Below, one piece after another: positions 1 to 7,331 of a stretch of 64,000 nucleotides of DNA. The stretch's first letter is position 1. The number at the start of each line of letters is the position of its first letter. The stretch is from Dokdonella sp. (lineage in GTDB: Bacteria; Pseudomonadota; Gammaproteobacteria; Xanthomonadales; Rhodanobacteraceae). The notes under the pieces are model-generated. The model ran no database searches. It saw only the letters and a list, made by a program, of their open reading frames with translations, and was not told the DNA's origin. The stretch is from NCBI RefSeq assembly GCF_019634815.1, contig NZ_JAHCAP010000020.1, positions 1 through 64,000 on the forward strand, in the 5' to 3' direction. A program made the position numbers and the translations under genes.

Positions 1-2
1 TC

Positions 3-980
3 GCTGATCGCATGGCGGCGCATGTCTTGGAATCCGGCGACATCGTTTTTGGACGAAAGGGGGCGGTCGACCGCCACTTGCTCGTCACTCCGGAGTGCGC
101 GCAGTGGATGCAAGGGTCGGACTGCATTCGGCTGCGACTAAGTGGCGACGTGCTGATTCCTCGTTACGTCTCCTACGCGATGCTGGAAGAACCGCATAAA
201 AAGTGGATGCTTGCCCAGTGTGGCAACAAAGCAACGATGGCGTCGTTGAATCATGACGTTATCAAGCGCATCGAGATCTTCGTCCCTCCGGTGCCGGTGC
301 AGCGCGAAATCGTAGGTGTACTTACCGCCTACGACGACCTGATCGAAAACAACCACCGCCGCATCAAGCTGCTGGAAGACGCCGCCCGCCTGCTGTACCG
401 CGAATGGTTCGTGCACCTGCGCTTCCCCGGGCATGAGCACGTCAAGGTGGTCGATGGCGTGCCGGAGGGGTGGGGGCGGATGGCGCTGGGCGATGTGCTG
501 ACACTGCAACGTGGGTTCGATCTACCTTCTGGTGCGCGTGTCGAAGGTGAGATCCCGATCTTCGCTGCAACTGGCGTGCACGGCAGCCACAACAAGGCGA
601 TGGTCAGTGGCCCCGGTGTGATTACGGGACGAAGCGGATCATTGGGCGCGGTTTCGTATTCGCCGGGTGACTTCTGGCCGCTGAATACCACACTCTGGAT
701 CAAAGAATTCAAACGTGTCGCGCCGGAGTTTGCTTACTTCCTTCTATCCGTCCTTGGGCTGGAGCAATACAACGGCGGCGTTGCCGTGCCGACGTTGAAT
801 CGAAACGATGTGCATCGCATCCAAGTCAACTTGCCTTCGCAAGCGCTGATGGACGAGTTCAATGAGTTTGCCTTGTTGCAGTTCCGGCAAGTTGCCACAC
901 TTACCCAGCAAACCGAAAAACTCCGCCAAGCCCGCGACCTCCTGCTCCCTCGCCTGATGCGCGGCGACCTCGCGGTGTAA
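3..980 (+). CDS. hsdS: Type I restriction-modification specificity subunit HsdS (5' end outside window)
   Basis: This is the DNA-recognition subunit that directs the HsdM methylase and HsdR nuclease to the target sequence. The reading frame is open from base 3, so the start and first recognition-domain half lie upstream; the ATG at 12 is internal. About 325 residues are visible: the end of the first target-recognition domain (SGDIVFGRKGAVDRHLL), the central helical spacer (YDDLIENNHRRIKLLEDAAR, then LLYREWF), a second recognition domain (GYxxPEGWxxxxLGDV-like start, later GVAVPTLNRNDV) and the terminal helix ending LLLPRLMRGDLAV. hsdM presumably lies upstream and hsdR lies at 3335, separated by two toxin-antitoxin modules. 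The family is clear; the recognised sequence cannot be read from the protein. Confidence 0.93.
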   Translation, partial: ADRMAAHVLESGDIVFGRKGAVDRHLLVTPECAQWMQGSDCIRLRLSGDVLIPRYVSYAMLEEPHKKWMLAQCGNKATMASLNHDVIKRIEIFVPPVPVQREIVGVLTAYDDLIENNHRRIKLLEDAARLLYREWFVHLRFPGHEHVKVVDGVPEGWGRMALGDVLTLQRGFDLPSGARVEGEIPIFAATGVHGSHNKAMVSGPGVITGRSGSLGAVSYSPGDFWPLNTTLWIKEFKRVAPEFAYFLLSVLGLEQYNGGVAVPTLNRNDVHRIQVNLPSQALMDEFNEFALLQFRQVATLTQQTEKLRQARDLLLPRLMRGDLAV

Positions 981-986
981 ACCAGG

Positions 987-1292
987 TCACAACCTGCCGG
1001 CCAGCCTTGCCAGCAGATCCATGCGCTCATGCAGAATCGCCACGACCAATGCGGGCGCGTTGTCGCGCGGCAGGCAGAAGACGTAGTGGTGCCCGCAGTG
1101 CGCCACGCGCAGCGCCGGATGAATCTCGCCCAGAGCCTTGAATCCGCCCGCGCCGGCGCATAGCCGCTCGATGCCATGCTCCAGTTGGCGAATGTAACGA
1201 CGAACCTGTGCATCGCCCCATTGCTTGCGGGTATGGCCAATGATGCCGCGCAGATCGGCCGCCGCCGCGTGCGTCAGCATATACGCCTTCAC
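987..1292 (-). CDS. parE: ParE/RelE-superfamily toxin
   Basis: A 101-residue protein with the ParE/RelE layout: an N-terminal beta strand (AYMLTHAAAADLRGI), an amphipathic helical pair (YIRQLEHGIERL) and a C-terminal sheet with RVAHCGHHYVFCLPRD and ALVVAILHERMDLLARL. ParE toxins poison DNA gyrase while RelE cleaves ribosome-bound mRNA; the sequence resembles ParE more, but the target is inference. Its start overlaps the antitoxin gene by four bases, as expected for a coupled pair. It faces hsdS, with only six bases between the stop codons, so the module sits exactly at the hsdS 3' end. Confidence 0.85.
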   Translation of the reverse strand: MKAYMLTHAAAADLRGIIGHTRKQWGDAQVRRYIRQLEHGIERLCAGAGGFKALGEIHPALRVAHCGHHYVFCLPRDNAPALVVAILHERMDLLARLAGRL

Positions 1293-1543
1293 CCTTGGCG
1301 ATCCTGCGCCAGCTCCTCTTCAAGAATGTCGCCGATGCGCTGCTCGGACACCTTGCCCGCCAAGCCCTCGCCGATACGCGCTGTCAGCAAGTCGTTCAGC
1401 CCTCGCCAAGCCTGATCGGCCTCGGCGTCGCCGGGGAACAAGCGTTCCAGCGTGTATTGGCGAATGGTTTTGCCTTGCAGGGCGGCCAGAGCCTTCAGGC
1501 TCTGGTGCTGTTGGTCGGTCATGTCGATGGTCAGACGGCTCAT
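1289..1543 (-). CDS. parD: ParD-like antitoxin
   Basis: A small 84-residue protein beginning MSRLTIDMTDQQHQSLKALA, a ribbon-helix-helix type N-terminus like that of ParD antitoxins, followed by an acidic C-terminal tail (IGDILEEELAQDRQG) of the kind that wraps the toxin. I chose the ATG at 1543 over one 33 bases upstream because the ribbon-helix-helix strand starts directly after it. Transcribed first in the pair, with a four-base overlap into the toxin gene. Probably autoregulates its promoter in the A+T-rich stretch at about 1550-1620. Confidence 0.82.
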   Translation of the reverse strand: MSRLTIDMTDQQHQSLKALAALQGKTIRQYTLERLFPGDAEADQAWRGLNDLLTARIGEGLAGKVSEQRIGDILEEELAQDRQG

Positions 1544-1616
1544 GGGCAATCCAGGACAATGATTACAAACCCACATTACTACATATGTTGTGCGACGCCA
1601 CTCAGGTTGTGGTTTG

Positions 1617-1658
1617 TTGCTCCCCCGCCTGATGCGCGGCGATCTCCAGCTTGTCTAA
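1617..1658 (+). pseudogene. Relic of an hsdS 3' end
   Basis: Translating 1617-1658 gives LLPRLMRGDLQLV and a stop, almost the same as the true hsdS end LLPRLMRGDLAV at 942-980. The DNA matches closely over about 29 bases and then differs, so it is not a simple copy of the neighbouring tail; it looks like the end of another hsdS allele. There is no reading frame upstream to use it. It marks the far side of the ParDE insertion. Confidence 0.7.
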
Positions 1659-1660
1659 AT

Positions 1661-1718
1661 GGCTTATTAATAAGCCTTAACGCTTGATTTGGCTTATTCA
1701 TAAGCCTATATTGGCCCC
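1661..1718 (+). promoter_or_regulatory. hipBA promoter with twin palindromic operators
   Basis: Two near-identical 16-base palindromes, GGCTTATTAATAAGCC at 1661-1676 and GGCTTATTCATAAGCC at 1691-1706, lie 30 bases apart centre to centre, as expected for autoregulation by a helix-turn-helix antitoxin. A promoter fits around the second: TTGATT at 1684-1689, a 17-base spacer filled by the operator, and TATATT at 1707-1712. The hipB ATG begins at 1719, about where transcription should start, so the message may be leaderless. Promoter boxes and leaderless start are read by eye. Confidence 0.75.
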
Positions 1719-2057
1719 ATGGCCAAGCCCGCCGCCCGCACCTATTCCCGCACCAGCCAACAGGCCCTACGCCTGCTGGGCGCCCTGCTGCGCGCCGCCC
1801 GCATCGAAAAGAAGATGGGCACGCAGGCCCTGGCCGAGCGCGCCGGCATCTCCCGCGACCTGTTGCGGCGCATCGAAAAAGGCGACCCGCGCTGCGAGAT
1901 CGGCGTGGTGTTCGAGCTGGCCGCCATCCTCGGCGTGCCACTGTTCGAACCGGAACCGGGGGCGCTGCAGCGCCGTCGCCGCGAGGTCGAAGACCGGCTC
2001 ACCCTGCTGCCCAAGGCCGTGCACGCCCCGCGCGAGGAGGTGAAGGATGACTTCTGA
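1719..2057 (+). CDS. hipB: HipB-like XRE-family antitoxin/repressor
   Basis: A 112-residue protein with a Cro/CI-type helix-turn-helix at about residues 22-60 (LRAARIEKKMGTQALAERAG then ISRDLLRRIEKGDPR). HipB proteins bind and neutralise the HipA kinase and repress their own operon. The gene overlaps hipA by 11 bases. Twin palindromes immediately upstream fit dimeric repressor sites. No Shine-Dalgarno sequence is visible before the ATG, consistent with a leaderless transcript. Confidence 0.88.
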   Translation: MAKPAARTYSRTSQQALRLLGALLRAARIEKKMGTQALAERAGISRDLLRRIEKGDPRCEIGVVFELAAILGVPLFEPEPGALQRRRREVEDRLTLLPKAVHAPREEVKDDF

Positions 2058-3318
2058 TGCCGTCCGCGAGCCGCCGCGTGAGGCCTATGTGTGGACCTGG
2101 CTGCCGGGACAGGCCGAACCGGTCGTCGCCGGGCGGCTGGCACCCACGCCGCTTGGCCTGCAATTCAACTACGGCCGCAGCTATCTGGCGCGAGACGACA
2201 AGCTGCCGCTGTACCTGCCGGAACTGCCGCTGCAAACCGGTCTGCTGCCCTTGCCGGCCGGCCTGGCGATGCCGGGTTGTTTGCGGGATGCCGCGCCCGA
2301 TGCCTGGGGGCGGCGCGTCATCCTCAACCGGATGTTCGGCCGTGAGGCGAGCGCTGCCGATCCCGTGTTGCTGGACGAGTTGAGCTATCTGCTGGAGTCC
2401 GGCTCGGACCGCGTTGGCGCGCTGGATTTCCAAGCCTCGGCCACGCAGTACGTGGCGCGTGGCACCGGTTCGGCTTCGCTGGGGGAACTGCTGCAAAGCG
2501 CCGAACGGGTGGAAGCGGGGCTGCCGTTGTCGCCAGAACTGACGCAAGCGCTCCAGCACGGCACCTCGATCGGAGGCGCGCGTCCGAAGGCCACGCTGGA
2601 TGGCGACGGGCGCAAGTGGATCGCCAAGTTCTCCAGCAGTGCCGATGTCTATCCGGTGGTGAAGGCGGAGTTCGTCGCGATGCGACTGGCCGCACTGGCG
2701 GGCATCGTTGCCGCGCCGGTGAAGTTGGTGCGCGTGGCCGGCAAGGACGTGTTGCTGGTCGACCGTTTCGATCGCATTGCGGATGGGGACCGCTGGCAAC
2801 GTCGCGCGGTGGTTTCAGCGCTGACCTTGCTGGGACTGGACGAGATGATGGCCGCGTATGCGAGTTATGAAGACCTCGCCGACATCGCCCGCCATCGTTT
2901 CATCGAACCGCGCGCCACCCTGCGCGAGCTGTTCGCACGGCTGGTGTTCAACATCCTGTGCGGCAACACCGACGACCATGCGCGCAACCATGCGGCGTTT
3001 TGGGATGGCCGCGCCTTGTCGCTGACACCGGCCTACGACATCTGCCCGCAGCAACGCACGGGACAGGAAGCCACCCAGGCGATGAAGATCCTGGGCGACA
3101 ACCGCTTCAGTCGGCTGACGGTTTGCGTGGACGCGGCCGCCCGCTTCCAGTTGTCCACGGCGGATGCACGCGGCATCATCGATGCACAAGTGCTGGCAGT
3201 GAAGACGCATTGGCGTGCGGTGTGCGACGAGGCGGGGTTGGGCGAGGCCGAGCGCAATGCGCTGTGGGGGCGCCAGTTCCTCAATCCGTTCGCCCTGCAG
3301 GACTACGGGGAAGCCTGA
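2047..3318 (+). CDS. hipA: HipA-family Ser/Thr kinase toxin
   Basis: HipA toxins phosphorylate a translation factor (glutamyl-tRNA synthetase in E. coli) and cause growth arrest. This 423-residue protein has the usual length and order: an N-terminal subdomain (about 1-110), the Gly-rich loop TSIGGARPKA near residue 172, the catalytic NTDDHARNH near 306 and the metal-binding PAYDICP near 330. All key residues seem present, so it is probably active. Context inside a type I restriction operon suggests an addiction or anti-phage back-up role, which is inference. Confidence 0.92.
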   Translation: MTSDAVREPPREAYVWTWLPGQAEPVVAGRLAPTPLGLQFNYGRSYLARDDKLPLYLPELPLQTGLLPLPAGLAMPGCLRDAAPDAWGRRVILNRMFGREASAADPVLLDELSYLLESGSDRVGALDFQASATQYVARGTGSASLGELLQSAERVEAGLPLSPELTQALQHGTSIGGARPKATLDGDGRKWIAKFSSSADVYPVVKAEFVAMRLAALAGIVAAPVKLVRVAGKDVLLVDRFDRIADGDRWQRRAVVSALTLLGLDEMMAAYASYEDLADIARHRFIEPRATLRELFARLVFNILCGNTDDHARNHAAFWDGRALSLTPAYDICPQQRTGQEATQAMKILGDNRFSRLTVCVDAAARFQLSTADARGIIDAQVLAVKTHWRAVCDEAGLGEAERNALWGRQFLNPFALQDYGEA

Positions 3319-3334
3319 GGGGGCGCAACCACGC

Positions 3335-6300
3335 ATGGCCTTGAACGAAGACACCCTGGTCCAGCAGACCACCGCGGACTATCTGCGTGACGCGCTGGGC
3401 TGGCGTTCCGAATACGCACACAACACCGAAGTGCTGGGACCGGAAGGCAGCTTCGGTCGCGCCAGCGAAAAGGACGTGGTGCTGACCCGCATCCTCGGCG
3501 AAAAACTCATGGCCCTGAACCCCGGCCTGCCGCTGCTGGCCTACCAGGACGCGCTGCGCCAGATTGTGGAAATCGGTGCCGGCCAGAGTGGCATGACCGC
3601 CAACAAGGACAAATACCTGTTGCTGCGTGATGGGGTGAAGGTTTCCTTCCGCAAGGATGACGGCAGCATGGATGCGCGCAGCCTGCGCGTGTTCGACTTC
3701 GATGCGCCGGACAACAACGACTTCCTGGCCGTGCGCGAGCTGTGGGTCAAGGGCGACCTGTATCGCCGCCGCCCGGACCTCATCGGCTTCGTCAACGGCA
3801 TCCCGTTGCTGTTCATCGAATGCAAGACCATCCACAAGAACCTGCGCAAGGCCTTTGATCAGAACCTGAAGGATTATCTGGACACCGTGCCGCAGTTGTT
3901 CCACCACAACGCCTTCCTGCTGCTGGCCAACGGCAGCGAGGCCAAGGTCGGCGCGCTGGGCGGCAAGTTCGAGCATTTCCACAACTGGAAACGGTTGGAG
4001 GAAGCCGCGCCCGGCGTGGTGGACATGGAAACCCTGCTCAAGGGTGTGTGCGACAAGCGCAACTTCCTTGACCTGTTCGAGAACTTCATCCTGTTCGATG
4101 ACGCGGGTGACCGCACCATCAAGATCGTGGCCCGTAATCACCAATTCCTCGGTGTGAATCGCGCGGTGCGCGCGGTGGGGCAGCGTCAGCAGAACCTCGG
4201 CAAGCTCGGCGTGTTCTGGCACACGCAGGGCAGCGGCAAGAGCTATTCCATGCTGTTCTTCACCCGCAAGGTGCACCGGCGCATCGGCGGCAACTACACC
4301 TTTCTGATCGTCACCGACCGCGACGACCTGGATGGCCAGATCTACCGCACCTACGTCGGCTGCGGCGTGGTGGGTGAGAACGACGAGGCGCGTGCCAGCG
4401 GCGGCGCAAACCTGAAGGACATGCTCACGCAGCACAAGGGCTACGTGTTCAGCCTGGTGCAGAAATTCAATGAGCAGGTGGACCCGGACAATCCTTACTC
4501 GCGGCGCGATGACATCATCGTCATCAGCGACGAAGCGCACCGTACCCAGTACGGCACGCTGGCGCTGAACATGCGCAACGCCCTGCCGAACGCCAGCTAC
4601 ATCGGCTTCACCGGCACCCCGCTGATGGGCGACGACGAGGTGACGCGCCGGGTGTTCGGTGATTACGTGTCCACCTACGATTTCCAACGCGCCGTGGACG
4701 ACGGCGCCACCGTGCCGTTGTACTACGACGCGCGCGGCGAGAAGCTCAAGGTCGCCACCGACGATCTGAACCAGCGCATCGCCGACAAGCTGGCCGAGTT
4801 CGAGGACGAGCTGGGCGGCGACCCGGACGCGCAGCGTCGGCTGGAGGCGGCCATGGGCCGCGACTACCACGTCATCACTGCCGGCGAGCGTCTGGACCGC
4901 ATCGCCCGGGATTTCGTGAAGCATTACGCCGAAGGCTGGGAAAGCGGCAAGGCGATGTTCGTCTGCATCGACAAGCCGACTTGCGTGCGCATGCACGGGC
5001 TGATCGAGAAATACTGGACCGAGCACATCCACAAGTTGACGATCGAGCGGAACAACACCTTGGACGATCAGGAGCTGGCCCAGCGATCCCGGCAGCTCAA
5101 GTGGATGGGCGAGACCCGATTCGCCGTGGTGGTGAGCGAGGAACAGGGCGAGGTGCAGCGCTTTCGCAACCTGGGGTTGGACATCGAACCGCACCGCCGG
5201 CTGATCAAGGAAGGCTGGGTGGTGCCGGGCGAGCCCAAGCCGCTGAGCATGGAGGACGCGTTCAAGAAACCGGAACATCCGTTTCGCGTGGCCATCGTCT
5301 GCGCCATGTGGATGACAGGCTTCGACGTGCCGACCCTTGGAACGCTGTACCTGGACAAGCCGCTGAAGGCCCACACCCTGATGCAGGCCATCGCCCGTGC
5401 CAACCGCGTAGCCGAGGGCAAGACCAACGGCCTGATTGTGGATTACTGCGGGATCCTCAAGAACCTGCGCAAGGCGCTGGCGACGTTTGCCGGTACCCGA
5501 TGCGACGGTAGCAGCGACGGCGAAGCAACGGATCCAGCGCAGCCGGAAGAGCGCTTGCTGGAATTGCTGGATGGCGCGCTGGCGGAAACCTGTATCTGGC
5601 TGGACAGGCGCGGCGTGCCCTTGTCCGTGATTCTCGAGACCAGCGGATTCCAGCGCAATCGGGCAATCGTGGACATCAAGGAGTCGATCAACGAGAACGA
5701 TGAGAGCCGCAAGCGTTTCGAGCTGATGGCGCGCGCGGTGCAGGCGCGCTTCAAGGCCTGCGTGCACGTGGCCGGGGTCAATGAGCGGCGTGCGCGTGTG
5801 GACGCGGTGATGATCGTCTACAAGTCTCTGCAGGAAGATGTTGACCGAAAGGACATCAGCCACATCATCGAGGCGCTTCGCAGCGAGGTGGACGAGGCGA
5901 TCGTGACCGCTGATGCGAAGGCGGTTGGCGATGGTGATCCGGATGCCAGGGATCGCTTGTTCGACATAAGCAAGATCGACTTCGACAAGTTGCTCAAGGA
6001 GTTCCAGCGCAGCAAGCGCAAGCAGACCACCGTGCAGAGCCTGAAGGCGGCCATCGAATCGAGGTTGGCAAGATTGCTCGCGCAGAATCCGCTACGCAAG
6101 AACCTGCAGGAGCGCTACGAGGAGATCGTGGCCGAGTACAACCAGGAAAAGGATCGCGCAACGATTGAAGCGACCTTCCAGCACCTCACCTTGCTGGTTC
6201 AGGCCATGAGCGAGGAAGAGCAGCGCGCCGTTGAACTCGGTCTGGACGAGGAGACGTTGGCGCTGTTCGATCTCCTGCGCAAGCCGGATCTGGACAAGGC

Positions 6301-6562
6301 AGGTATCGAAAAACTCAAGAAGGTCTCCGAGGGCTTGCTGACAACGCTGAAGGCGCGAATCGCCGAGATCGCAGATTGGCAAGCAACCGAAGGTAATCGA
6401 GATACCGTACGCGTCACCATCCATGACTTCTTGTACGCGGATGCTACCGGCCTGCCGGTGGATAGCTACAACGAACAGGACGTAGAGGCGAAGACCGACG
6501 CGGTGTACCAGCACGTCTGGCGGGTTTACCAAGTCTTGCCGTCTCCCGTTTTCAGCAACTGA
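3335..6562 (+). CDS. hsdR: Type I restriction enzyme R subunit HsdR
   Basis: The motor-nuclease subunit of the type I system (1075 residues), which translocates and cuts unmethylated DNA using ATP. Visible features: a PD-(D/E)xK nuclease (D near 148, FIECK at 160-164), Walker A QGSGKS near 298-303, the DEAH box (VISDEAHRTQYGT) near 398, and helicase motif III FTGTPL shortly after. The C-terminal 300 residues are helical and charged, like the HsdM-binding region. I chose the ATG at 3335 because it starts at MALNEDTLVQQTTADYL, typical for the family, and follows a purine-rich GAGGGGG. The frame is intact, so restriction is probably functional. Confidence 0.95.
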   Translation: MALNEDTLVQQTTADYLRDALGWRSEYAHNTEVLGPEGSFGRASEKDVVLTRILGEKLMALNPGLPLLAYQDALRQIVEIGAGQSGMTANKDKYLLLRDGVKVSFRKDDGSMDARSLRVFDFDAPDNNDFLAVRELWVKGDLYRRRPDLIGFVNGIPLLFIECKTIHKNLRKAFDQNLKDYLDTVPQLFHHNAFLLLANGSEAKVGALGGKFEHFHNWKRLEEAAPGVVDMETLLKGVCDKRNFLDLFENFILFDDAGDRTIKIVARNHQFLGVNRAVRAVGQRQQNLGKLGVFWHTQGSGKSYSMLFFTRKVHRRIGGNYTFLIVTDRDDLDGQIYRTYVGCGVVGENDEARASGGANLKDMLTQHKGYVFSLVQKFNEQVDPDNPYSRRDDIIVISDEAHRTQYGTLALNMRNALPNASYIGFTGTPLMGDDEVTRRVFGDYVSTYDFQRAVDDGATVPLYYDARGEKLKVATDDLNQRIADKLAEFEDELGGDPDAQRRLEAAMGRDYHVITAGERLDRIARDFVKHYAEGWESGKAMFVCIDKPTCVRMHGLIEKYWTEHIHKLTIERNNTLDDQELAQRSRQLKWMGETRFAVVVSEEQGEVQRFRNLGLDIEPHRRLIKEGWVVPGEPKPLSMEDAFKKPEHPFRVAIVCAMWMTGFDVPTLGTLYLDKPLKAHTLMQAIARANRVAEGKTNGLIVDYCGILKNLRKALATFAGTRCDGSSDGEATDPAQPEERLLELLDGALAETCIWLDRRGVPLSVILETSGFQRNRAIVDIKESINENDESRKRFELMARAVQARFKACVHVAGVNERRARVDAVMIVYKSLQEDVDRKDISHIIEALRSEVDEAIVTADAKAVGDGDPDARDRLFDISKIDFDKLLKEFQRSKRKQTTVQSLKAAIESRLARLLAQNPLRKNLQERYEEIVAEYNQEKDRATIEATFQHLTLLVQAMSEEEQRAVELGLDEETLALFDLLRKPDLDKAGIEKLKKVSEGLLTTLKARIAEIADWQATEGNRDTVRVTIHDFLYADATGLPVDSYNEQDVEAKTDAVYQHVWRVYQVLPSPVFSN

Positions 6563-6800
6563 AGGTCACGCAGGGAGTGGGTCAGCTCCAGTAGGTAGCG
6601 TACAGACTTCAATCACGGACCTTCACGGGTAACATGAAAATGGCAATGGGCCGGCTTCGCCGGCGACTGGGTACTCCTCGGATGGTCGCATCAGTCGACG
6701 GGCTGCGATCGGGGTACGCAGCTGTACCGACGAGCGCGCCGCACAGGGAGCACCGCTCACGCGGCTGCGCAGGCAAGCCCGCATGCGCTAGCATTTCCGC

Positions 6801-7331
6801 ATGCAAGAGCATGACCCCGGTGCTGCCGACGCGGCAGACAACCCGCCAGACTGGAACGTGCAGGTCTACCAATGCCTGCACGATCTCGCGCGTCGCCACC
6901 TTGCCGGCGAGCGCGCCGACCACACGCTCAACACCACGGCGTTGGTGCACGAGGCCTGGCTCGCGCTGTCGGGCGCGCCAGTGACCTGCGACGCAACGCG
7001 GTTCTACCCGTTTGCCGCAACCACGATGCGCCACATCCTCATCGACCACGCGCGTCGCCGCCTCGCGCAAAAGCGCGGCGGCGGTGAGACGCACATCGAT
7101 CTGGATGTGGTCGAGGTTCCGATCAACGATGCGGCGGGTGAACTGCTTTCGCTCGATCGTGCGCTCGATCGCCTTGCCGATCTGGAACCGCGCCTGTCGC
7201 AAGTGGTCGAGTTGCGCTTTTTCGCCGGTCTTTCGGTCGAGCAGACCGCGCAGGTGCTCGAGATCGTGCCACGCAGCGTCGTGCGTGACTGGGCGCGCGC
7301 ACGCGCCTTCCTGCGCGAGGTGATGGGGTGA
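6801..7331 (+). CDS. ECF-family sigma factor (kinase-associated type)
   Basis: A 176-residue sigma-70-like protein with region 2 (LNTTALVHEAWLAL, then FYPFAATTMRHILIDHAR) and region 4 (LSQVVELRFFAGLSVEQTAQ). This pattern matches the ECF subgroup usually encoded beside Ser/Thr kinases rather than beside a classical anti-sigma factor. It overlaps the next gene by four bases (GTGA), so the two are translated together. By family precedent the kinase probably controls its activity. The three secreted-protein genes downstream are candidate targets, which is inference. Confidence 0.88.
   Translation: MQEHDPGAADAADNPPDWNVQVYQCLHDLARRHLAGERADHTLNTTALVHEAWLALSGAPVTCDATRFYPFAATTMRHILIDHARRRLAQKRGGGETHIDLDVVEVPINDAAGELLSLDRALDRLADLEPRLSQVVELRFFAGLSVEQTAQVLEIVPRSVVRDWARARAFLREVMG

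Noticed and set aside
3281..5863. An 860-residue open frame antisense to hsdR, with similar long antisense frames opposite the kinase (7004-9529), ahcY (21296-23542), DUF885 (25360-27357) and PaaK/RsbW-GNAT genes (31909-33906).
   Set aside because: All lie opposite well-recognised genes, have no family motifs, and arise because G+C-rich third positions remove stops on the other strand.
6640..6670. A terminator after hsdR at the GCCGGCTTCGCCGGC hairpin.
   Set aside because: The stem is good but no T-tract follows; it may only be a small palindrome.
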